This document shows positions 56,641-64,000 of a DNA stretch of 64,000 nt, piece after piece. The position numbers and the translations under genes were made by a program. The notes below the pieces were generated by a model, which saw only the letters and a list, made by a program, of their open reading frames with translations, was not told the DNA's origin and did not search any database. Origin of the DNA: Rattus norvegicus (taxonomy: Eukaryota; Chordata; Mammalia; Rodentia; Muridae); NCBI RefSeq assembly GCF_036323735.1, contig NC_086028.1, forward strand, positions 41,563,501 through 41,627,500, in the 5' to 3' direction. Each line of letters begins with the position of its first letter. The first letter of the stretch is position 1.

Positions 56641-57119
56641 CTGATTGTCTGAGGAGACCATAATTTTCTATTTCAATCATGTCCCAAGTTACGAAACGCA
56701 AGCCTATTATCTGCTGGCATGCTCTTTGCTTTAACAGAACTTCTTTAGATCCCATTATTAAACTACAGTCCCAGAACAAATCATTTACCATAAATATTTG
56801 ATCGTTTATCAATTCCCTTAGGAACTTTCCTGCATTTTTCAATGTTTGTGTTATTCTACAGTGTTACATTTACTTCTTATTTCTCAGTACACTGTCGTAT
56901 TTATTTTCTTCTGCTGACGTATTTGGCTGCTGTCACATACCCATGGATTAAGTGTGGTGCATGCCAGTCATGCAGCTTCACGTTCTCAGACATCATGCTA
57001 CTTTGCAGTGTGCAAACTGACTTTCCAGCTGCTTTACATTGTGTGGTAACTCTAAACCTCAATGATTAGGACAAAATTGAGTGATGGAAACATTATCATC
57101 TATACCAGAGCCAAGAGAC
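56641..57119. other. Unassigned sequence
   Basis: No gene recognised. Confidence 0.4.
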
Positions 57120-57300
57120 AATAACCAAAGAAACAAATCTGGCCCCCTCCTTGATTTTGTGAATAAAGTTTTATTGACGCACAACCATGTCCCCTATTGC
57201 ATAAAGTATCCGTAACTATTAACGTATCATAATAGCGAAGTCAAGTAGCTGTGAATTTTTGCAGGCCATTTAGGGCTTGTGGAACCATGTTACAAGACAG
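57120..57300. mobile_element. Ancient hAT-type DNA transposon fragment
   Basis: AAATCTGGCCCCCTCCTTGA, GTGAATAAAGTTTTATTGAC, GCGAAGTCAAGTAGCTGTGA and GCAGGCCATTTAGGGC follow a widespread mammalian DNA-transposon relic. It has lost its ends. Confidence 0.5.
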
Positions 57301-57444
57301 ACATGAGAATGAGCAAGGTTGAGTGAACTCAGACCCCTGGAATCTCAAGCTCTGAATAGAAGTGGAGCTACTCCCTACCCGTCTGTACCTGCTCTTGAAC
57401 ATGTAACCACAACCATGATATCCCACTAAATGACCATGGGTACT

Positions 57445-57900
57445 AAGTCACATAGCATAACACCTGGAGTTCTTCTCCATGCTAATGAGGTATCTAGATA
57501 GCCCTGAGCCTTCAGCCAATGAGCTTTCTTTCTGGATATTTTTTCCTGCAAAAGGTATTTAATCCCTAGTTCACCCCGAATAAAGTATATGCATTTATAT
57601 CCACCACCAATAAACCAGTATGAACAAGCAAGGGTTTTTTTCAGGGGAGCTGCTTCATTAAGGATCACTTCAGAGAAGAATTTAGACTAAAGAACCACAC
57701 CTAAAACTCCTAAGGAAAGTTTCCTCCACTCCAGGTCTCAGGTGTTCTCAACACTCATCTCAGACCCCACCTTCCCACCTCTGCCTGGCATAAAGACACC
57801 TCAAGGGGAAAGGTAGACCTTGGAGCCCCATTCCAGACTTCCATCTCCTGACAGTACCCTGTCAGTGCCCAGGTACCCAGAGAAGAGACTGGAAACCACA
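57445..57900 (+). mobile_element. Solo LTR of the 45328 family, plus strand
   Basis: CCATGCTAATGAGGTATCTA, AAGGTATTTAATCCCTAGTT and CGAATAAAGTATATGC match the LTR nested in ERVL. AGCCAATGAG is a CCAAT box. The end GGAAACCACA agrees with that LTR's ACCCACA end. The 5' boundary is unclear. Confidence 0.6.
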
Positions 57901-59649
57901 GTGGACCCTTGCTTCAGACCTTGCCCATCTCAGGCATGTGGCACCCACCCCACACCCCAGTGAAGAGGCAGGATGCAGTAAAATAGCCATTCATTTCAAA
58001 ATATTTATTGTTTGGCATTTTCTGGAAGTTATCGTCAGCACTCAGGGCTCTCAGGGCTGCTACAACTGCCAAACCACCATAGACGGCACATGGATGTTGA
58101 ATGCATAAGGAGTTGATACATTTAAAGGCTCTAAGACATATAATTTTTTCATACTGATTCCTCAGAATAGAAAATGCAGCAGCCAATATTCACATAAGGA
58201 CCTCTCATTCTTAAGGGTGTCTGTATTGGAGTTCTGAAAATGAGTGTATGATCCTGTCAGAGAAAACTTACTGTGGCCACTGAAGGGAAGGAAGGTGGCT
58301 TAGAAGCATGGATACAAGACTTCTCAACATGCTCAGAAAGGAACAACACAGGCTTCCCTTCTCAGTGGTTATAATCAAGCAGCAATGGCCATCTTGCTGA
58401 GAAGGCAGTGTCCCCAGCAGAACAACAAGTTGGGCCCTATTAAAATTCTTCCTGACTCATGAAGAGTTGAAGAAATTACTGGGTATTCTTCAAGTAGAAA
58501 CAGCCTGGAAGCCATTCATATTCCAGATGATGTTCTCTAGGCTGTGTTTACCCTCACCTCCATGCCCTAGCAATGTTCATGCTGGCTGGTTGTTCTATGT
58601 TTTGTAATCAGACAGAAAAGGAGCCAGAAGGAAACTCTCTTTAAAATATAAGCTCCCAGTGGAAGCTTCACCAGAGGACTACACTTCCCAGAAACCTTAG
58701 GACCTGAGAGACAAGGTTGATCAGTGACAGTGGATTCAGACAGCACAGAAGGCAGGGATCATCCCTCTGACAAGTAGGAAAAATGAAATGAATTTGCACA
58801 GAACTATTCTGTCCTTCTTCCTTGAGATGTGTGCTTAGCTTGTACCCATCCCTTTCCACTAAGAGTCCCCTGAAAAGGACAACTGGATAGAAGACTCCAG
58901 AATGAAAATGCCATTGCTCTCAGCTGGTGTCTTTTTAATGACCCATCCCCTGTTTCTCCTTGTTCTGAGAAGCCACACAGAGATTAGCAGCATGGGTGGC
59001 CCTGGAAGGCTCGTCGGAGGGTCTCCAACCCTCAGATCTGCCTCCCAGTTTGTCAGCTGAGAGACAGGTCCTGGCTGCAGCTCTGCCATTGCCTGGCAGA
59101 GAAAAGAGTTCACTGCCCAGGCCATGGCTCCTCAGCTTCTTCCGTGTGCTTCAGAGTCTCTGCCAGTGCTACAAGGCCACCACAGTGTGGGGGTGGCCTC
59201 ACTGGCTCTGTCTCTGCTTCAAGGCCACTTCAGGACTCCGAGCTGTTTGGGAAGGGACAGCTGTCATGGCAGGTGCCATAGGGGGTGGCAGAAGCTTTGG
59301 GGACTAATTACAGGGTCTGTTCCCCAATCACTTCCTTAGGGAGCCTGGCTTCGAGCCATTTTAAGAGACTGTAGGTGTTGCTTTTTTTCCCCCTTACCCT
59401 GTTTGAAAGCTGCCAAGGAGCTGTAATCATTCCCAGTGTATACCTGACCTTGATCTCCAGCTGCTCTTTAGTCACTTGTTCCAAATTTCAAAGTCTGGGC
59501 CCAGCCTACCTGCTTATGACCGTCCCAGGTTCTATGAATGCTTCCATTTCAGACCAACTTTCAAGACTTGATGTCTTGCCTGCTGGCTTAATAGTTTGTT
59601 TCTGGGCAGGAACTGCACGACCTACTGCTGTGCTGAGCTCACAGTGCTT
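57901..59649. other. Unassigned, partly GC-rich sequence
   Basis: No gene or repeat confidently recognised. Positions 58980-59300 are GC-rich for this window and open for 103 codons (58996-59307), with a short internal duplication (ACAAGGCCACCACA and TCAAGGCCACTTCA). No known domain seen. Confidence 0.4.
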
Positions 59650-59735
59650 GATGTGTGACTTTGGCTGAGTTACTTAACAAATCTGATTGCTCTACTCGAA
59701 GATGAAGCCCTGGAAATAAATGGTCCCTTAAGTCC
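59650..59735 (+). mobile_element. MIR SINE fragment, plus strand
   Basis: GATGTGTGACTTTGGCTGAG and TTACTTAACAAATCTGATTG match the MIR core in sense orientation. Confidence 0.6.
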
Positions 59736-60607
59736 CTTCCAATGTATTGTACACAGACAGAGTCTTCCTGAGCTGCTTGTAACAGCTGAGTTGATTCAGG
59801 CTTGTCATTGTGGAGGAGGTTATGTAGCCTGAGTAAGGCTTGGTCTTCCTCTGTATCATGGAGGTGAAGGCATCCTCCTGGCCTAGTAGGAGGACCTTCA
59901 GGGAATTACGGGATATCAGGTCCCTCCTCTTTCCTTTATGCTTTTTGACAATGAGGTGAGTCCTTTGCTGGAGCCCAGTGCCCCCTCTATGGCCTTCCAA
60001 TTCTCCCTGCAAAAGTACTGAGCCAGGAGTCTATCCTGTCAGGCCCCGGGAGGGAGTTAGTGAACTCTATGTTCTGTTGTGCTCACAGGAAGCTGTCTGG
60101 CATAGGACACAATCCTGTTTTCCCAAAAGCCATGAAGACATTAAATATTGATTATTTAATCCTTAACATTCTACTGTATAATTATCCATGTCCTTTGACT
60201 TCCGGTTGTTCTGTAAGTGGACTCAGTCATAATCGAGATGACAGAGCAGCCCAAAAGAAATGAAATACCTGGCCCAATTTCATACGATTTTTAATGTAGC
60301 AGGATTTGGTGACACATGCCTATTTTGCCAACGTTTGAGAGGTTTGGGAAATTTGGAAATGATGAAATAATAATTTCGAACCTCAAGTTCATTTTTTATA
60401 AAAAAAACTTGGTTCCAGAAACAGTTTCTAAACGATGGAGCTCGTATGTGAGCTTCATGATTCTAACATTCAAACACAGCTCATCTTTGGTCCTTTGCCT
60501 TAGTCTCCTCTTTCATCAAGAACAAGTCAGGCATGCCACAGCCTATCAAATCAACTACTTGTGGCTGCACAATCTCCATCAGAAGCTTAGTTTTAGACTT
60601 TTGGTGC
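59736..60607. other. Unassigned sequence
   Basis: No repeat or gene recognised. Confidence 0.45.
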
Positions 60608-61146
60608 TTTGCCTTTTCTTTTTTTTTTTTTTTATATAGATTCAGTCTTTTATTCACAACATGTGATAATAGCAGTGTATTATTATTCATTTTTTTATTT
60701 TTTTATTAACTTGAGTATTTCTTATATACATTTCGAGTGTTATTCCCTTTCCCGGTTTCCGGGCAAACATCCCCCTCCCCCCTCTCCTTCCTTATGGGTG
60801 TTCCCCTCCCAACCCTCCCCCCATTGCTGCCCTCCCCCCACCAGTCTAGTTCACTGGGGGTTCAGTCTTAGCAGGACCCAGGGCTTCCCCTTCCACTGGT
60901 GCTCTTACTAGGATATTCATTGCTACCTATGAGGTCAGAGTCCAGGGTCAGTCCATGTATAGTCTTTAGTTAGTGGCTTAGTCCCTGGAAGCTTTTGCTT
61001 GGCATTGTTGTACATATGGGGTCTCGAGCCCCTTCAAGCTCTTCCAGTTCTTTCTCTGATTCCTTCAACGGGGGTTCTAATCTCAGTTCAGTGGTTTGCT
61101 GCTGGTATTCGCCTCTGTATTTGCTGTATTCTTTGCCTTTTCTTTT
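60608..61146 (-). mobile_element. 5'-truncated L1 with 3' transduction, minus strand
   Basis: A perfect 16-base duplication, CTTTGCCTTTTCTTTT, flanks the insertion (60608-60623, 61131-61146). Read on the minus strand, the insert has a truncated rat-type L1 3'UTR (61130 to 60706) and an internal A-rich tail (about 60705-60689). A non-L1 stretch of about 55 bp (60688-60634) follows, holding AATAAA (60654-60649), and then a second A-tail (60633 down). That is the structure of an L1 transcript that read through its own weak signal and ended at a downstream one. Confidence 0.82.
60649..60654 (-). terminator. Poly(A) signal AATAAA of the transduced segment
   Basis: AATAAA on the minus strand lies about 15 bases before the outer A-tail, a normal spacing for cleavage and polyadenylation. 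Confidence 0.75.
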
Positions 61147-61249
61147 AAGTCGGAAGGACTATTTTGTGCTCAAACATAGACTCTTCTTTGTGAGAACATA
61201 ATGAGCTCAGGACAGAGAATACGAGCAGAATGCATATACTATCATTATC

Positions 61250-61790
61250 ACACATAGACATACCCATGCTGGTACACACATGCACATTTGGCATATGCAC
61301 ACATATGAACACACATACACACTCAGGTACACAATACACATAGGCACACATATGCAAATATACAAATACATACCACATGCACACACACAGGCACATAAAT
61401 GCACATAGACACATGCCATATAGACACACATGTACATACATACATGCACATACATATACGTGCAGATATATGCACATAGGTACAAACCTGCATATATCAA
61501 GACATGTACACACATATACTCATACACCCACATTTATACAGATACACATATACATACACCTGTATGCACATGTACACAATGCACACCTGCACATAGTACA
61601 TACATATATACACATACACATATATACATATATATGCCCATACATACATACATATATACATACACATTCACAAACATGTCTCTACACACCCACATCTCCA
61701 TGTGCACACATGAACACACATGCAAACACATCAAACACATGTGCACACACTTGTACATGCATATACACATATACTAAACACACAGGCACA
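61250..61790. repeat. 540-bp degenerate CACATA/TACACA tract
   Basis: Almost entirely CA, TA and CG-poor alternating purine-pyrimidine motifs (ACACATATGCAAATATACAA and similar). The frames of 108-149 codons across it encode Cys/Tyr/Val or His/Thr/Tyr mixtures and are not genes. Confidence 0.93.
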
Positions 61791-62269
61791 GTCCACTTTC
61801 CTTCCTCGTTTTGTTGCTACCCTTAAGCTTACTAACTCAGTAACTACAACAGTTTCCATTGCTACTGAAAGCCATAAAGAATAGCCGAAAAAAAAAACCT
61901 AAGTATTTGAAATGTCAGTGGAACTACTGCTTCTTCAAAGAGCAATCAGTGGGTGATGTGGAAGAGAGACAGATGCGTAACTCCCACAGTGCAGACGGGT
62001 ATTGATTAATGCATTCCTATCCCTGCAGATGAAGCCGGGAGTGGGACAAGGAGGCTGCACTGTTGGATTATGGTCCCAGGGCTCTTCATTTGGTGGATCT
62101 GGAATTACTTAGAGCTCATTTCTAATATCCTACTATCCTAGAGCCAATTTCTCAGAGTTAGATTAAGCAACCATGACCCCCAAAAAAAAAAAAAAAAAAA
62201 ACAATGTTCTTTGTAATACTGACCTTGTTTCCACTAGGATTGGGGTCAGCAGTCATTATATTAGCAACT
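61791..62269. other. Unassigned; A20 tract
   Basis: No gene recognised. A run of 20 A lies at 62182-62201. Confidence 0.45.
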
Positions 62270-62480
62270 TTACACATCGCTGAAACAAAATACCTCACCG
62301 AGCCAACCTAAGGAGGGAAGGGTTTATTCGGGCTTCCAGTTCAAGGCTTCAGTCCATCATAGCAGAGAAAACATGGTGGCAGGAGCCTCAGGCAACTGGT
62401 CATACTATGTCCACAGTCAGCAAAGAGAGAGAAAGGAATGTGGGTGTTTATAATACTGTTTACTTTTATCTAGTTCAGGA
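62270..62480 (-). mobile_element. MaLR/ERVL-type rodent LTR fragment, minus strand
   Basis: ACAAAATACCTCACCGAGCC, AAGGGTTTATTCGGGCTTCC, AGTCCATCATAGCAGAGAAA and CAGGCAACTGGTCATACTAT match the reversed LTR as at 24140. Confidence 0.6.
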
Positions 62481-62854
62481 ACCCCATCCCCAGGAATATC
62501 ACCGCTCACAGTAGATTTGACTGCATCTGATAGCTGTATTATAAGTTAAAGTTTTAATTCTGAGGGCATGGCTATTTGTGTTTTCATTTGTTAAATTTTT
62601 CTCTATGTGGGTGGTATCTATTGATGAGAAATACAATCCCTCGCTATGTGTTCTCCACAGCCTCCTTAGCAACATGCCTTTTTAGTTTTAGTCCTTATTT
62701 TCAATTTCAGGAAGTAAGTTGTGTCCCTTTCATTTCCTGACTCCAGGAGGAGTCAGGCAAGACTTGTGTCCATGGATATCAGCCTTTGGTATTCAAGCCT
62801 CTATTTTAGCTTGGTTTAGTTTGGGGTGATCCATTTTATTCCTTGGCAATCACT
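62481..62854. other. Unassigned sequence
   Basis: No repeat or gene recognised. Confidence 0.45.
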
Positions 62855-62995
62855 CGGGGACTCATTTACTTTCAAACAATTATTGAACGCCCATCCCCTG
62901 TCTGTTTTCCTGCCAGGTACTGGGATTATATTGTTGAACAAACCAGTTTCAATTTGGGCTCCTCGGAATTTACAGCCCAGTGAAGATACACCCCC
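62855..62995 (-). mobile_element. LINE-2 3' end, minus strand
   Basis: AACAATTATTGAACGCCCAT, CCAGGTACTGGGATTATATT and GTTGAACAAACCAGTTTCAA follow the reversed L2 tail, as at 3121. Confidence 0.5.
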
Positions 62996-63513
62996 CCCCA
63001 ACAAATAACCAGGGAAGAAAAAACAGCCATTGATTCTGCAGCCCATAACAAGGGGGCCTTCTGTAATCTGAATGTAGGAGGAAGATTTCCCTGAAGAAGA
63101 AACTGAGATAGAAAAGATAATAGAAAGAATTGAGATGAAGAGAGGGGGCTGGTAACACATGTACCGCAGCAGTGATAAGAGAAATGGCATCGGTGGGTCT
63201 CACGGAGTTTTACAGTGCATTTTTCTTGATGACTATCTCAGAACTCTCCGTATTGAGGGTATTCATCTTCAATGTCATCCCTCCTCTGATTGTAGATACT
63301 CAAAAGCACAGTCTTTTGCTTTTGTGCAAATTACAATGAATTGTTCTTTGCTTCTTCTTTAGTGGCCTCTAACTGGTTTTTATTTATGGTACAATGCCTG
63401 CGGGACCACAGCTCACACCTTGGCCTGACACCCACTCTGCTTTTATATTTTCGGTGTGTATAGAGTGGGTGTGTTCATTTGTTGAGTGTGTTTGAGTCAG
63501 TGTTCTGCCATCT

Positions 63514-63515
<2 letters not shown>
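62996..63515. other. Unassigned sequence
   Basis: No gene recognised. The 124-codon minus frame at 62816-63190 overlaps the L2 relic and shows no known domain. Confidence 0.4.
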
Positions 63516-63552
<37 letters not shown>

Positions 63553-63577
63553 TGAATGTACATGCAGGCCAGAAGTA
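63516..63577 (-). mobile_element. (TG)n and SINE tail fragment, cut by an LTR
   Basis: About 17 TG units (63516-63550), then GTACATGCAGGCCAGAAGTA, the tail-side start of a reversed B2/B3. The SINE stops where the LTR begins. Confidence 0.5.
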
Positions 63578-64000
63578 TGAAGTGGAAACTTAAGTGTCCT
63601 TTGGAAAGTCAGTTGTGTTGAATGGTGTTCTGTTGGGGCAAACACTTAAAGGACTGTTTTCCTGAGGCAGACACAGGTGAAAGGCTAAAGCAGATTTGCG
63701 AAGCAGACACAGGTGGAAGGATGTTCTTCATTAAGAACACTGCCTTACATCCCTTTGTTGAGCTCCATTTGTCCAGACTCCACAGAGAAAAACTGTACCA
63801 AAAAAACTTCTGGTGGTGTGCAGAAGTTTCTTGTCACTTCTGTAGACTTGGGTTGATTGGAAGAGTGATGTCGGTTAAGACAGATGCACTTGTTGAGGCC
63901 AGACCTGTGGAGGACATGTGATGCTTGGAGGGAGTATAAAAAGGACTCTCCACACAGTGACAGCGACAGAGGCTGAGCTTGGCTTGCTGGTACAGCTAGA
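63578..64000 (+). mobile_element. ERV LTR with 30-bp U3 repeats and TATA box, cut by window end
   Basis: Starts TGAAGTGGAAACTTAAG, the same end as the LTR at 48216. U3 direct repeats (TTTTCCTGAGGCAGACACAG and variants) run from about 63655 to 63725. A TATA box (GTATAAAAAG, 63934-63943) is followed at normal spacing by a likely start region (CAGTGACAGCGACAGAGG). U5 and any internal region lie beyond the window. Of the three copies here it looks the least decayed around the promoter. Confidence 0.72.
63934..63943 (+). promoter_or_regulatory. LTR TATA box
   Basis: GTATAAAAAG in the right-end LTR, preceded by U3 repeats. Transcription would start about 30 bases downstream, near 63966-63972. Confidence 0.55.

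Noticed and set aside
57914..58186. 90-codon minus frame, considered as a processed pseudogene
   Set aside because: No known protein recognised, no A-tail and no flanking duplication seen.
61145..61826. Frames of 78-149 codons in the CACATA tract
   Set aside because: Low-complexity translation of a degenerate microsatellite on both strands.

Overview
This window is rodent nuclear DNA, almost certainly rat (Rattus norvegicus). The clearest markers are young ID SINEs with perfect target-site duplications, L1 3' ends of the rat type, many rodent B1/B2/B3/B4 SINEs, rodent MaLR and ERV LTRs, and very long CA/TG and CT microsatellites. Mammal-wide relics (MIR, LINE-2, old L1M, hAT fragments) lie underneath. 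I found no exon, CpG island, rRNA, tRNA or CRISPR array that I could support, and no host protein-coding gene. The longer open frames are microsatellite translations, fossil retroelement frames, or chance.

Layout. Positions 1-11000 hold scattered SINEs, a complete MaLR ORR1-type LTR, old L1 and L2 pieces, a GATA array followed by a 37-bp minisatellite, and several CA/TG arrays. At 11423-11635 lies an uninterrupted 213-base homopurine tract. An ERVL-type LTR follows at 12335. From 12700 to 23700 the sequence is mostly unique or very old; two or three homeobox-motif-rich blocks there are candidates for non-coding regulation. At 24231 a solo class II LTR sits inside an older MaLR-like element. 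Positions 27800-29400 hold B4/B1 SINEs and decayed old L1.

Positions 29980-35978 are a nearly full-length, minus-strand L1 with a 3'UTR, broken ORF2 and ORF1, and two 5'UTR monomer-like units. It is flanked by copies of a 53-bp repeat. Positions 42490-50789 are a dead ERVL provirus in plus orientation: 5' LTR, tRNA-Leu-type primer site, gag, protease, RT, RNase H, integrase remnant, dUTPase-like end, polypurine tract and 3' LTR. Four later insertions are nested in it: a URR1 hAT element, two LTRs and an ID element. A truncated L1 follows at 51205. At 60608-61146 there is a short L1 insertion that carried a downstream segment with its own poly(A) signal (a 3' transduction). The window ends inside another LTR that has a clear TATA box.

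The elements do not form a pathway. The interest lies in the order of insertion, which can be read from who interrupts whom, and in a few unusual structures: the homopurine tract, the L1 3' transduction, the shared repeat at both L1 ends, an inverted SINE pair, and the candidate non-coding regulatory blocks. I see no convincing new molecular system. Family names come from recognition by eye, not from a database search.
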